A DNA stretch of 64,000 nt from Aestuariivirga sp. GTDB taxonomy: Bacteria; Pseudomonadota; Alphaproteobacteria; Rhizobiales; Aestuariivirgaceae. Shown piece after piece: positions 9,064 through 17,546 of this stretch; position 1 is the first letter of the stretch, and every line of letters begins with the position of its first letter. The position numbers and the translations under genes are program-made. Below the pieces are notes generated by a model. The model was not told the DNA's origin, did not search any database, and was given only the letters and a program-made list of their open reading frames with translations. The stretch is taken from positions 16,875 to 80,874 of the forward strand of contig JAUXUN010000034.1 of assembly GCA_030680855.1 (NCBI GenBank), written 5' to 3'.

Positions 9064-10101
9064 TCATTTAGCTCCGATTTCGGCGTCCCAGCGCGACAGC
9101 AGGCGCTTGCGCTCGGCCGAACCGCCAAACCTGGCGAAATCATAATCAATCAGCTTGATATCCGCCATTTTTGGAGCTTCCTTCGGTATTGGCGCTTCCA
9201 TATTGGATGGATTCTGATAACTGTTTGACGCCGCACCGAGCTTCTGCGCCTCCGGTGTCAGCGCCCAGTCATACCACTTCTTCGCACTGTCCATGTTGGG
9301 AGCGCCCTTGATGATGCTCATGGAGCCGACTTCGAATCCGGTTCCTTCGCAGGGGCTCACGTTCTTGATCGGCGCATTTGATGTAATGGTGGGCGTGATC
9401 ACGTCATGCTGAAAGGCGATGCCGACCAGGGTCTCGCCCCGCGCCGCGGCCTGGGCCGGCGCCGCTCCCGATTTTGTGTACTGGTTGATGTTGCCGTCTA
9501 GCGCCTTCATGTAAACGAAGGCTTCCTCCTCGCCGAGGATCTGCACCATCGTGGCCAGGAAGGTGTAGGCCGTGCCCGATGAGTTTGGATTGGCGATCTG
9601 CACTTCGCCCTTGAATTCCGGCTTGATCAGATCGGCCCAGCAGGCAGGTGCTGCAATCTTTTTCTGTTCCAGCAACTCGCTGTTGTAGCCGTAACCCAGC
9701 GCACCGAGATAAATCCCGACGGTGCCGCCCTTGCCGGTTTCATGCTGCTTCACCGCCCAGGGATGAAGCTTGGCAAGCATGGGCGAATCGTAAACTTCCG
9801 TCAGCCCCTCTTCCGCCGCCTGCAGATGGGGATCGCCCGTGCCGCCCCACCAGATGTCGCCCTTGGGATTGGCCGACTCCGCCTTCACCTGGGCAAAGGT
9901 TTCGCCGGAGCTTTTCCGTGTCATTGCCACGGAAATGCCGGTCGCCTTCTGGAATTCGTTCACCATGCTCTGGCACCATTCTTCCTGGACCGAGCAGTAT
10001 ACGGTGAGATTGCCTTCGGCCTGTGCGCTCGAGCCGAATGCAAGGGCGGCAAATGCCAAAACAGCCGCGGAATTAAAGAATTTTCGTGTGATCAGGGTCA
10101 T
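9064..10101 (-). CDS. ABC transporter substrate-binding protein, Fe(III) type (FbpA/AfuA-like)
   Basis: The product is 345 aa with a clear Sec signal peptide: a basic start, then a hydrophobic stretch ending FGSSAQA before EGNLTVYCS. The mature protein has the class of features seen in family 1 binding proteins of FbpA/FutA type (KATGISVAMTRKSSGE, GDIWWGGTGDPHLQAA, PNSSGTAYTFLATM). It acts in the periplasm and delivers substrate to the downstream permease. A good Shine-Dalgarno sequence (GGGAGG) lies just upstream of the ATG at 10101. It is the promoter-proximal gene of the operon. The iron assignment is by family resemblance only. Confidence 0.9.
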   Translation of the reverse strand: MTLITRKFFNSAAVLAFAALAFGSSAQAEGNLTVYCSVQEEWCQSMVNEFQKATGISVAMTRKSSGETFAQVKAESANPKGDIWWGGTGDPHLQAAEEGLTEVYDSPMLAKLHPWAVKQHETGKGGTVGIYLGALGYGYNSELLEQKKIAAPACWADLIKPEFKGEVQIANPNSSGTAYTFLATMVQILGEEEAFVYMKALDGNINQYTKSGAAPAQAAARGETLVGIAFQHDVITPTITSNAPIKNVSPCEGTGFEVGSMSIIKGAPNMDSAKKWYDWALTPEAQKLGAASNSYQNPSNMEAPIPKEAPKMADIKLIDYDFARFGGSAERKRLLSRWDAEIGAK

Positions 10102-10119
10102 GTTTTCCTCCCAGTTCAG

Positions 10120-10135
10120 CCTTTTGTATAAAAGG
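10120..10135. promoter_or_regulatory. Perfect inverted repeat in the divergent fbpA / phosphatase intergenic region
   Basis: CCTTTTGTATAAAAGG has 6-bp arms around a 4-bp AT centre, 19 bp upstream of the binding-protein start. It could be an operator or part of a promoter. It does not obviously match a Fur, RirA or Irr consensus. Confidence 0.35.
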
Positions 10136-10199
10136 TTTTTGTGACAACATGACAGAAGAAAATGCTGTTGGCCAGCAAGGATTTTCCAGGAGAATGAGC

Positions 10200-10985
10200 A
10201 TGGACGAGGGTGAACTTGACCGGCGCTTTCACGCAGGTCTCGGGCTGGTGCGCGAAGTGGGCCAGGAAGCCAGACGGCAATACCGCCGCCGTGACACTTT
10301 GGCGGTTGAAACCAAGGGCCTCCAGGATCTGGTGAGCGAAACTGATCGCGCCTGCGAAGACGAAATTGTGACTACTCTCACCCGGATGTTTCCCGGCGAT
10401 GCCATCCTTGGCGAGGAGCGCGGATTGCAGAATGCCGGCGGTGATGCCACATGGGTGATCGACCCCATTGACGGTACTGCAAACTTTCTCCGCGGCATTC
10501 CGCTCTGGTGCGTTTCGCTGGGGCTGGTCCATCGAAACGTCCCGGTCATCGGCTTGATCTACAATCCGGTGACCGATGAACTCTATGCAGCCAAAAGCGG
10601 GAGCGGGGCAACCCTCAATCGCGCAAAGATAAAAGTCAGCGCCGTTACCAAGCTGAGCGAGGCGCGCATGGGCATTGGCTTCAGTTATCGCCGTCCCGTC
10701 GCCCCCCATGCGCGTGCGGTTTCGGCGCTGCTTGAAGCCCATTGCGAATATAGCCGTTTCGGGTCAGGTGCGCTGGGCATGGCCATGACCGCCGATGGCC
10801 GTTTGGATGGCTATTGGGAAGCCCATATCAACATATGGGACGTGGCCGCCGCACTTTGCATTGTCAGGGAAGCGGGCGGCTGGACCAATGACTTCATGTC
10901 CGGCGATGTCTTCCGCCAGGGCAACCCGATCCTTGCCACCAATCCCGCTTTGGCTGCCCCGCTTCAGGCCTTGCTGCCATTGTAG
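10200..10985 (+). CDS. Inositol monophosphatase family protein
   Basis: The product is 261 aa from the ATG at 10200. Family motifs are visible: FPGDAILGEERG, the metal-binding DPIDGTANFLRGIP, and the C-terminal WDVAAALCIVREAGGW. Members dephosphorylate inositol-1-phosphate, histidinol phosphate, PAP or sugar bisphosphates, and the substrate here is not determined. An upstream in-frame ATG at 10149 would add 17 residues, but AGGAG at 10188-10192 is spaced 7 bp from the 10200 ATG, so I prefer that start. Its last 22 bp overlap the end of the convergent PCMT-like gene. Confidence 0.88.
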   Translation: MDEGELDRRFHAGLGLVREVGQEARRQYRRRDTLAVETKGLQDLVSETDRACEDEIVTTLTRMFPGDAILGEERGLQNAGGDATWVIDPIDGTANFLRGIPLWCVSLGLVHRNVPVIGLIYNPVTDELYAAKSGSGATLNRAKIKVSAVTKLSEARMGIGFSYRRPVAPHARAVSALLEAHCEYSRFGSGALGMAMTADGRLDGYWEAHINIWDVAAALCIVREAGGWTNDFMSGDVFRQGNPILATNPALAAPLQALLPL

Positions 10986-11818
10986 CCGCGCACCCCTGCG
11001 CTGGAAAACCAGATGTGTTCGTAGATTGCGACAGCACTCTCATCAGGGGCCCGCTCACGGTTGAGATGGAGCGAGCGAATGCGCCGCGCCGTGGAAAGGT
11101 TGGGAGCGAGCGTACCACCCTTGGGACTTGAGGCGCCTGCGCAGGGGATGAACCAGGATGACATCAGGGGCCTCGCCTCAAAGCCCTTCGCGGCACGGGT
11201 CACCAGCATGGCGAGGGCCACCTCTACTGTGGGCCGCCAGGGAAAGATCAATCGTCCACCGGGACGAAGTGCCGCCAACCAACTTTCTGGCGGAGCGGCG
11301 ACAGCCGCATTCACATAAATGATGTCCGAGGGAGGCAGCTCCCGTGAAACCGCGTCACCCGCGATAACCGAAACATTCCTGAAGTCCGCAAGATTGCGCC
11401 GCGCCGCTTCAGCCAGATCATTTTCGATCTCAAATCCGGTCAAGCATCCACCGGGTTGCACCAGCAGCGACAGAATGGCGGAATAGTAGCCCATCCCCAA
11501 GCCAATCTGCGTAATGTCTTCCCCGGCCTGCGGCAAGACAGCCCCGATCCACATGGCGTGCAGAAACGGTTCGCCATTGTTGATGCCTTTCCCGGCATCA
11601 AGGGCGATGGCTGAGTTTCGGTACACATGGCGCGGGTTCGCATCCGGCGTTTCGACATACCGCCCCTCGACAAGCAGTTTCCACGGTCCCGGCGGAAGAA
11701 AGTCCTCGCGGTGCACACGGTAAAAAACGTCTTCAAGGCGCGGGTCCGGAGAGGCGCTCACCCGCGCCATGTCTTTGGCGTAGGCCCGGCGAATGCTGTC
11801 TAGATTAGCTTGGCTCAC
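10964..11818 (-). CDS. Protein-L-isoaspartate O-methyltransferase-like protein
   Basis: The product is 284 aa and belongs to the PCMT fold: REDFLPPGPW, then the SAM site region TQIGLGMGYYSAILSLL and GFEIENDLAEAARRNL, then IIYVNAAVAAPPESW and LRPGGRLIFPW. Canonical PCMT has a GSGSGY-type loop. Here the loop reads GLGMGYYSA, so activity on isoaspartyl proteins is uncertain, and it may be one of the divergent PCMT-like methyltransferases common in alphaproteobacteria. The gene converges on the phosphatase gene with a 22-bp tail overlap. Confidence 0.82.
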   Translation of the reverse strand: MSQANLDSIRRAYAKDMARVSASPDPRLEDVFYRVHREDFLPPGPWKLLVEGRYVETPDANPRHVYRNSAIALDAGKGINNGEPFLHAMWIGAVLPQAGEDITQIGLGMGYYSAILSLLVQPGGCLTGFEIENDLAEAARRNLADFRNVSVIAGDAVSRELPPSDIIYVNAAVAAPPESWLAALRPGGRLIFPWRPTVEVALAMLVTRAAKGFEARPLMSSWFIPCAGASSPKGGTLAPNLSTARRIRSLHLNRERAPDESAVAIYEHIWFSSAGVRGYNGSKA

Positions 11819-11952
11819 TGTAGCATCACTCTCCCAATTGCAGTTCCAAACTGCCTCCCGGCAAATTAACTTTCAAGTGGCCCCGTGGCACTACGGCCCT
11901 TGAAAAACCTTTCCTGAATCCATAGTTACAGGGCACGAAGAGGATTGCTGCC

Positions 11953-12216
11953 ATGACCACCACATCGTCCCGGTTTTTTGATGAGCTTGCCAAGCTGATG
12001 ACCAATGCCACGGGGGCCGCCCAGGGCCTGCGCAAGGAAGTGGACACCATGGTTCAGGCCCAGGTTGAGCGGGTTTTGAACAACCTCGAACTGGTCAAAC
12101 GCGAGGAACTGGACGTGATCCGCGACATGGCGCAAAAGGCCCGCGAGGAGAACGAGGCCCTGGCCAAGCGCCTTGCCGAGCTGGAAGCCAGGATTGGCCC
12201 CTCTTCCACCCCCTAA
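11953..12216 (+). CDS. UbiK-family ubiquinone biosynthesis accessory factor (BMFP domain)
   Basis: The 87-aa product is mostly helical with a strong C-terminal coiled coil (AREENEALAKRLAELEARI). It starts RFFDELAKLMTNATGAAQGL and has the Val-Asn-rich middle of the BMFP/YqiC family. The E. coli relative UbiK assists aerobic ubiquinone synthesis through UbiJ and binds membranes. It is monocistronic, with the next gene 116 bp away. Confidence 0.85.
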   Translation: MTTTSSRFFDELAKLMTNATGAAQGLRKEVDTMVQAQVERVLNNLELVKREELDVIRDMAQKAREENEALAKRLAELEARIGPSSTP

Positions 12217-12232
12217 TTTCATGTGGAGGAAT

Positions 12233-12297
12233 CAACGGCAATTGCCCGTTGACTCTTGTGGCGACTCAATCGCGCGGGCATTTTCCCGTTAATGCCC
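12233..12297. other. Two short inverted repeats in the ubiK-YbjN gap
   Basis: CAACGG at 12233-12238 pairs with CCGTTG at 12246-12251. GGGCATT at 12276-12282 pairs with AATGCCC at 12291-12297. Neither has a T-run, so they are weak terminator or leader-structure candidates. Confidence 0.3.
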
Positions 12298-12332
12298 AGG
12301 TGTGATTCGTTGGGCACGTGAGGACAAGGCCC

Positions 12333-12833
12333 ATGGGTTCACTGCAGTCATACGAAAGCGGCACAACCAATCCGCTTGATTTGATCGAGCGTCTGGCGGA
12401 ACGCCGCGACTGGTCGGTCGACCGGACCAATGATTGCGAAGTGACCATGGTGATGGGCGGCGGCTGGAGCGACCTCTACGTTTCGCTCAACTGGCGCGAC
12501 GACCTGGAGTCCTTGCTGGTGGCTTGCACTTATGACATGAAGGTGCCGCCGGCCCGCAAGGACGAGGTGGGCCGCCTGCTGGCACTCGTCAACGGGCAAT
12601 TGTTCCATGGCCATTTCGACATGTGGCACGGTGACGGCAGCATCGTGTTCCGCAACAATCTTGTTCTTTCAGGCGGGGCCGTGGCCAATGACGCCCAGTG
12701 CGAAACCCTCATCCGTCTCGGAATCGAATCCTGCGAACGCTATTACCCTGCCGTGCAATATGTCTGCTGGGCGGGCCAGAACGCCGACGCCGCCCTCGAA
12801 AGCAGCCTGCTCGAAACCATGGGTGAGGCATGA
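12333..12833 (+). CDS. YbjN domain-containing protein
   Basis: The product is about 166 aa from the ATG at 12333 (MGSLQSYESG). A GTG at 12318 would add 5 residues. The protein contains the YbjN fold: a WSVDRTNDCEVTMVMGGGW strand pair, VPPARKDEVGRLLALVNGQL and GHFDMWHGDGSIVFRNNLVL. The E. coli member is linked to stress and motility phenotypes, and its biochemistry is unknown. The stop overlaps the proC start by 4 bp. The order YbjN-proC-csaA is typical of alphaproteobacteria. Confidence 0.88.
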   Translation: MGSLQSYESGTTNPLDLIERLAERRDWSVDRTNDCEVTMVMGGGWSDLYVSLNWRDDLESLLVACTYDMKVPPARKDEVGRLLALVNGQLFHGHFDMWHGDGSIVFRNNLVLSGGAVANDAQCETLIRLGIESCERYYPAVQYVCWAGQNADAALESSLLETMGEA

Positions 12834-13651
12834 GCCTTGCGCTCAAGGGAACTCTGGTTCTGGTGGGTGCCGGCAAGATGGGCGGCGCCATGCTGGAGGG
12901 TTGGCTCAAATCAGGCGCCGATCCCAAAAAAATCGCGGTTCTTGATCCCTTTGCTTCAGATGATCTGAAGGCCCTGCTGTCCAAGCATAGGGTGTCTCTC
13001 AACCCGGCCATTGCCGGGATCAACAATGCCGAGGTCGTCCTGATCGCCGTGAAGCCGCAAATGATGGAAGAGGTTCTTCCAACCGTTGTGGGGTTGGGCA
13101 GCTCGAAGCCGCTGATCCTCTCCGTGGCCGCCGGAAAAACCATTGCCTCATTCGAGCGCCACTTTGGAAAATCCGCTGCCGTTATCCGCACCATCCCCAA
13201 TACGCCCGCCAGCATTGGCCGCGGCATTACGGCCATGTCGGCCAATGCCAATGTGTCCGCGGCGCAAATGAAATTGGCCAGGGATCTTCTCTCGGCGATT
13301 GGCGAGGTTGTGACCGTTGACCGTGAGGAGCTGATTGATAGCGTGACGGCGGTTTCCGGTTCCGGCCCGGCTTATGTTTTCTACCTGACCGAATGCCTTG
13401 CGGCGGCGGCGGAAAAAGTCGGCCTGCCCCCTGCCCTGGCCATGCAGCTGGCCCGCGCCACTGTGGCGGGCTCCGGTGAATTGATGCGGGTGACCGGTAC
13501 CGATGCCGCAACCCTCCGGCAGAATGTCACCTCGCCCAAGGGCACCACCCATGCGGCCCTGCAGGTTCTCATGGCGGAAGATGGCTTGCGGCCATTGTTT
13601 GAAAAGGCCGTGAAGGCGGCGGCGGACCGTTCGCGGGAGCTGGCCAGTTAA
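12830..13651 (+). CDS. proC: Pyrroline-5-carboxylate reductase
   Basis: The 273-aa enzyme performs the last step of proline synthesis, reducing pyrroline-5-carboxylate with NAD(P)H. The N-terminal Rossmann motif is LVLVGAGKMGGAMLEGWL, AVKPQMMEEV follows, and the C-terminal P5CR signature runs through VTSPKGTTHAALQ. The substrate-site segment AVSGSGPAYVFYLTE is present. The start overlaps the upstream YbjN gene, and the stop directly abuts the next gene. Confidence 0.96.
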   Translation: MSLALKGTLVLVGAGKMGGAMLEGWLKSGADPKKIAVLDPFASDDLKALLSKHRVSLNPAIAGINNAEVVLIAVKPQMMEEVLPTVVGLGSSKPLILSVAAGKTIASFERHFGKSAAVIRTIPNTPASIGRGITAMSANANVSAAQMKLARDLLSAIGEVVTVDREELIDSVTAVSGSGPAYVFYLTECLAAAAEKVGLPPALAMQLARATVAGSGELMRVTGTDAATLRQNVTSPKGTTHAALQVLMAEDGLRPLFEKAVKAAADRSRELAS

Positions 13652-13990
13652 ATGCCGCAAATCTCATTCGATGATTTCCGCAAGGTCGACATCCGCGTGG
13701 GCACCATCGTGGCCGTGGATCCTTTCCCCGAAGCCCGCAAGCCGGCCTTCAAGCTGCACATTGATTTCGGCGCCGGGATCGGCGTGAAGAAATCCTCCGC
13801 CCAAGTGACCAAATACTACACGCGGGAAACCCTGCTGGGCCGCCAGGTGGCAGCCGTGGTCAATTTCCCGCCGCGCCAGATTGGCCCCTTCATGTCGGAA
13901 GTCCTGACCCTGGGGTTTCCCGACCATGAAGGCGATGTGGTTCTGATGGCGGTCGAACGCCCCGTGCCAAACGGCGGGCGGATGTATTAA
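13652..13990 (+). CDS. CsaA-like tRNA-binding (EMAP II/OB-fold) protein
   Basis: The 112-aa single-domain protein has the tRNA_bind OB fold: FRKVDIRVGTIVAVDPFPEA, the CsaA-type segment SSAQVTKYY, and NFPPRQIGPFMSEVL. The Bacillus CsaA is described as a secretion-related chaperone and tRNA-binding protein. The ATG follows the proC stop codon with no gap. Its last 4 bp overlap the end of the convergent histidine kinase gene. Confidence 0.92.
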   Translation: MPQISFDDFRKVDIRVGTIVAVDPFPEARKPAFKLHIDFGAGIGVKKSSAQVTKYYTRETLLGRQVAAVVNFPPRQIGPFMSEVLTLGFPDHEGDVVLMAVERPVPNGGRMY

Positions 13991-15327
13991 ACCGGAATCT
14001 GCACCACGGCGCGAAGGCCGCCGGCCGGGCTTTCATCCAGCTTGATATCGCCGCCATGGGCATGGGCTATATCAAGCGCGATGGCGAGGCCAAGCCCGGT
14101 TCCCGTTTCATTGAGGTTGCGCGCATTGTCGAGCCGCACAAAGGGCCTGAACGCATCCTCGCGGTTTTCAGCCGGAATGCCCGGCCCATCATCGTCAACA
14201 AGGATGGTGAGCAAACGGTTTTCAACGCCGCCCTTCACTTTCACGTGGTTTGCATGGCGCACCGCATTGCCCAGAAGATTCGAAATCAGGCGCCGGAAGG
14301 CATTGGGTTTGATGCTGACATCCACGTCCTGCACATCAAGGGCGACATCGGATTTTCCCCGCGTCACGGCAGAGGCAACCGAACTGAACATCTGCGCCAG
14401 ATTGACGTCTTCCGATTTCTCGCCGCCGTCACCGCGGACAAAGGCCATATAAGCCTCCAGCATGCGCTGCATTTCCTCCACGTCTTCCTTGAGCGGTTTT
14501 ATCTTCGGGCCGTCGCCAAGAAAGGCCAGTTCCAGCTTGAAGCGCGTCAGAATGGTGCGCAGGTCATGGGAAACGCCGGCCAGCATGGCGGTGCGCTGCT
14601 CCACATGGCGGGCAATGCGGCTTTTCATGTCAACAAAGGCGAGGCCCGCCTGACGGACCTCCTTGGCGCCGCGTGGGCGGAACTCCGTAACCTCGCGCCC
14701 CATGCCAAAGCTCTTGGCGGCGTGTGCCAGCTCAACAATGGGTGCGATTTGTTTTCGAAGGAAAATAACGGCGATAAGCAGAAGAACCAGCGATGACAGC
14801 AGCATTCCCAACAACAGCATGCCCGTGTTGGCGGCATAGGCCCGGTCCTCGTCGGTGCGAATGCGGAAGATCAGGCCCTTTTCTGCCTCAACCCGGATTT
14901 CAACCTGGCCATCTTGCGCCGTGCTGTTGATCCAGAACGGCCGCCCGGTTTCACGCTCAAGATACTTCGTCATCTTGTCGTCAACCAGCGAATAGAGCGT
15001 GCGGTCAATTGGTTCCGGCAACGCATCGCCACGGGTGATTTCCAGGCCAAGTTTCAAGCGCTTGTTGGCGACAAGCTCTATTTCCTTGATGGCCGCTTCG
15101 GATTTGTCCGAGCGGTCATAGAGATCGGTGACCAGGCCTATTTCGCGGGCCAGAGAGCGGCCAAGGACCTTGGTGACATTGTCCCAGTGTCGCTCGAGGA
15201 TAATTCCCGCCATGATGGTTTGCAGGAGCACGATGGGCGCAATGACAATGATCAGGGAACGCATGTAGAGCCCAGTCGGCAGATGACGCTCGAGAAACCG
15301 GTTGAAGCGAAAATAGAAGTTGCTCAT
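13987..15327 (-). CDS. EnvZ-like sensor histidine kinase
   Basis: The product is 446 aa. TM1 is near residues 24-44 (SLIIVIAPIVLLQTIMAGII). A periplasmic sensor region of about 130 residues follows, then TM2 (MLLLGMLLSSLVLLLIAVIF) and a HAMP domain. The HisKA motif VSHDLRTILTRFKLELAFL contains the phospho-acceptor His. The HATPase_c boxes are NLLGNAVRHA, DDGPGIP and GTGLGLAIA. It phosphorylates the response regulator encoded just upstream, whose stop overlaps its start by 4 bp. The signal is unknown. Confidence 0.93.
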   Translation of the reverse strand: MSNFYFRFNRFLERHLPTGLYMRSLIIVIAPIVLLQTIMAGIILERHWDNVTKVLGRSLAREIGLVTDLYDRSDKSEAAIKEIELVANKRLKLGLEITRGDALPEPIDRTLYSLVDDKMTKYLERETGRPFWINSTAQDGQVEIRVEAEKGLIFRIRTDEDRAYAANTGMLLLGMLLSSLVLLLIAVIFLRKQIAPIVELAHAAKSFGMGREVTEFRPRGAKEVRQAGLAFVDMKSRIARHVEQRTAMLAGVSHDLRTILTRFKLELAFLGDGPKIKPLKEDVEEMQRMLEAYMAFVRGDGGEKSEDVNLAQMFSSVASAVTRGKSDVALDVQDVDVSIKPNAFRRLISNLLGNAVRHANHVKVKGGVENRLLTILVDDDGPGIPAENREDAFRPFVRLDNARNLNETGTGLGLAIALDIAHAHGGDIKLDESPAGGLRAVVQIPV

Positions 15328-16019
15328 CCTGCCATCTCTTCATCGACATAGAGGGCGTAACCCGCCCCGCGCACCGTTTGCAGATATACGGGATTGGCCG
15401 GATCGCTCTCGATCTTCTGGCGCAGGCGGTTTATCTGCACGTCCACGCTGCGGGCACTCTCCTCGGAGCCCGGCGGTGAAAGTTCCAGCCGGCTGAGCGG
15501 CGTTCCGGATTTATGGCTCAACAGGCGCAGCAGATCCTTTTCGCCGGATGTGAGCCGCACCAGGTCGCCGTTTTTGCGAAGTTCCCCTCGCGATACATTG
15601 AACTGAAATCCGCCAAAGCGCACATCGGTCTTGGCAGGCGCGGCGATGCCCGCGCGGCGCAAAAGGTTCTTGATGCGCAGCAGCAGCTCGCGCGGTTCAA
15701 AAGGTTTGGCCAGGTAATCATCGCTGCCCGTGGCAAGTCCCGCGATGCGGTCATCCGTATCCGTGAGCGCCGAGAGCATGAGGATGGGAACGTCACGTCT
15801 TTCGCTGCGCAGGGATTTCGTGAAGCTGAGGCCGGTTTCGCCGGGCATCATGATGTCAAGAACGAGGAGATCAAAGGTAAGGCCGCGCATGCGCTCGCGC
15901 GCTTCCGCCGCCGTTCCCGCCACCGAAACCAGAAACCCGTTCTTCATCAGGTAGGATTTGATCAACTCGCGGATGCGGCGATCATCGTCAACCACCAGAA
16001 TGTGCCGGGCCTCACTCAC
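15324..16019 (-). CDS. OmpR-family response regulator (PetR-like)
   Basis: The product is 231 aa from the GTG at 16019 (VSEARHILVVDDD). An ATG at 16127 would add 36 residues that do not resemble a receiver domain and that overlap the MarR gene, so I reject it. The receiver domain has the DD pair, the phosphorylation site LLVLDIMMPGETG and the conserved Lys (YLAKPFEPREL). The C-terminal winged helix is of Trans_reg_C type (DVQINRLRQKIESDP). The MarR-OmpR-kinase order matches the petP/petR arrangement known from Rhodobacter and its relatives. Confidence 0.93.
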   Translation of the reverse strand: MSEARHILVVDDDRRIRELIKSYLMKNGFLVSVAGTAAEARERMRGLTFDLLVLDIMMPGETGLSFTKSLRSERRDVPILMLSALTDTDDRIAGLATGSDDYLAKPFEPRELLLRIKNLLRRAGIAAPAKTDVRFGGFQFNVSRGELRKNGDLVRLTSGEKDLLRLLSHKSGTPLSRLELSPPGSEESARSVDVQINRLRQKIESDPANPVYLQTVRGAGYALYVDEEMAG

Positions 16020-16524
16020 CAGGTTCTGCTCCGGGCTTGCCAGCCCCTTCGATCCACTCCTTGACGCCGTCACGGTTTTCCGGGCTGACCAGATGATAAA
16101 GCATATCACGCATGGATGCATGCCCATTGCCTGAGGTTTCGGCGACCGCCCGGCGGATGCGCGACATCTGCGGCGCCATCAGGCGCTGGCGCAATTCCTC
16201 ACCCGCCGCGGTGAGATGCAGCAGCCGCTGCCGCCGGTCCGTCTCGCCTTCTTTCTGGAACACGTAGCCCTTGTCGATCAGGTCCTTCAGAACCCGGCCC
16301 AGGCTTTGCTTGGTGATGCGCAGGATATCGAGAAGCTGCGCTACCGTCATGCCGGGATCGCGGCCGACAAAATGCACCACCCGGTGGTGCGCCCGGCCAA
16401 AGCCCAACTGCTCCAGAAGCGTATCCGGATCCGAGACAAAATCCCGGTAGGCGAAGAACATGAGCTCGATCAAAGCCACCGTTTCGTCGTCGCCCAATTT
16501 TTCATCAAAATTTATGTCAGCCAT
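16012..16524 (-). CDS. MarR-family transcriptional regulator (PetP-like)
   Basis: The 170-aa product has a winged helix-turn-helix: MTVAQLLDILRITKQSLGRV, then the wing EGETDRRQRLLHLT. It is the first gene of the MarR-response regulator-kinase operon. Its stop lies 8 bp inside the response regulator's start region, so the two are coupled. A 15-bp palindrome in the divergent promoter region is a candidate binding site. Confidence 0.92.
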   Translation of the reverse strand: MADINFDEKLGDDETVALIELMFFAYRDFVSDPDTLLEQLGFGRAHHRVVHFVGRDPGMTVAQLLDILRITKQSLGRVLKDLIDKGYVFQKEGETDRRQRLLHLTAAGEELRQRLMAPQMSRIRRAVAETSGNGHASMRDMLYHLVSPENRDGVKEWIEGAGKPGAEPGE

Positions 16525-16568
16525 ATTGACATATTATTCCATTTTCGTTACGTTGCAGCCCAATAGCA

Positions 16569-16583
16569 CGCAATGTTATTGCG
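16569..16583. promoter_or_regulatory. Palindromic candidate MarR operator
   Basis: CGCAATGTTATTGCG is a perfect inverted repeat with 6-bp arms and a 3-bp centre, midway between the divergent MarR and aminotransferase genes. Its size and symmetry suit a MarR dimer. The regulator is inferred from proximity. Confidence 0.45.
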
Positions 16584-16604
16584 CAAACCACTGATTTTTC
16601 GGGT

Positions 16605-16635
16605 TTGACAGTAATATAGGCTGAAGTTCTATAAA
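16605..16635 (+). promoter_or_regulatory. Candidate sigma-70 promoter of the aminotransferase gene
   Basis: TTGACA at 16605-16610 is followed by TCTATA at 17-bp spacing (16628-16633), or by TATAAA at 19-bp spacing. It lies 22-27 bp upstream of the start codon, and the ribosome-binding site is GGGAG. Confidence 0.4.
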
Positions 16636-16656
16636 AATCGAATTGGGAGAGTTCCG

Positions 16657-17544
16657 ATGTCCATCCTGCCCTTTGACCAACGCGAAGGCTCCATCTGGTT
16701 CAACGGCGAAATTGTCCCCTGGAAAGAGGCGAAAGTGCATGTCCTCACCCACGGACTGCATTATGCTTCCTCCATTTTTGAAGGTGAACGCGCCTATGCC
16801 GGCACCATTTTCAAATCCCGCGAGCATTCGTTGCGCCTGCACAATTCCGCCGGGATCATGGATTTCACCATCCCCTACTCCGTCGAGCAGCTCGACGCGG
16901 CAAAGTCCAAGGTTGTCGAACTGAACGGCGGCGGCGACCAGTATGTGCGGCCCGTCGCCTGGCGCGGTTCCGAAATGATGGCGGTGTCCGCCCAGCACAA
17001 CACAATCCATGTGGCCATTGCCAGCTGGACTTGGCCTTCCATGTTCGATCCCGAAACCAAGATGAAGGGCATCAAGCTCGACATCGCCGATTACCGCAGG
17101 CCCGATCCCGCCTGTGCGCCGGTCCATGCCAAGGCGGCGGGCCTTTACATGATCTGCACCATCTCCAAGCACAAGGCGGAAAAGAAGGGCTATGCCGACG
17201 CCCTGATGCTGGACTGGCAGGGCCGCGTGGCCGAATGCACTGGCGCCAACATCTTCTTCACCCGTGACGGCGCCCTCCATACGCCCATCGCCGATTGCTT
17301 CCTCAATGGCCTGACGCGGCAAACGGTGATTGCCATCGCCAAACAGCAGGGCATGGAAGTGATCGAAAGCCGCATCATGCCGGATGACCTGCCAAGCTAT
17401 AATGAATGCTTCATCGTCGGCTCGGCGGCGGAAGTCACCCCCATTTCCGAAATCGGCCCCTATAAATTCAAGCCGGGCAACATCTCGCGCGCCCTGATGG
17501 ACGCCTATTCAAACGCCGTGCGCCTGCCTGCCAAGGCCGCGTAG
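16657..17544 (+). CDS. ilvE: Branched-chain amino acid aminotransferase (class IV)
   Basis: The 295-aa PLP enzyme interconverts Leu/Ile/Val and their 2-oxo acids. Fold-type IV features are visible: THGLHYASSIFEGERAY near residues 32-48, RPVAWRGSE, the region HAKAAGLYMI with the likely Schiff-base Lys, the signature DALMLDWQGRVAECTGANIF, and the phosphate-loop segment NGLTRQTVI. The start MSILPFDQREG suits homologues. A D-amino acid aminotransferase role is less likely given the FEGERAY region. It is divergent from the MarR operon. Confidence 0.9.
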   Translation: MSILPFDQREGSIWFNGEIVPWKEAKVHVLTHGLHYASSIFEGERAYAGTIFKSREHSLRLHNSAGIMDFTIPYSVEQLDAAKSKVVELNGGGDQYVRPVAWRGSEMMAVSAQHNTIHVAIASWTWPSMFDPETKMKGIKLDIADYRRPDPACAPVHAKAAGLYMICTISKHKAEKKGYADALMLDWQGRVAECTGANIFFTRDGALHTPIADCFLNGLTRQTVIAIAKQQGMEVIESRIMPDDLPSYNECFIVGSAAEVTPISEIGPYKFKPGNISRALMDAYSNAVRLPAKAA

Positions 17545-17546
17545 CA

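Noticed and set aside
16020..16127. Upstream start of the OmpR-family regulator
   Set aside because: The 36 extra codons lie inside the MarR gene and do not match a receiver domain.
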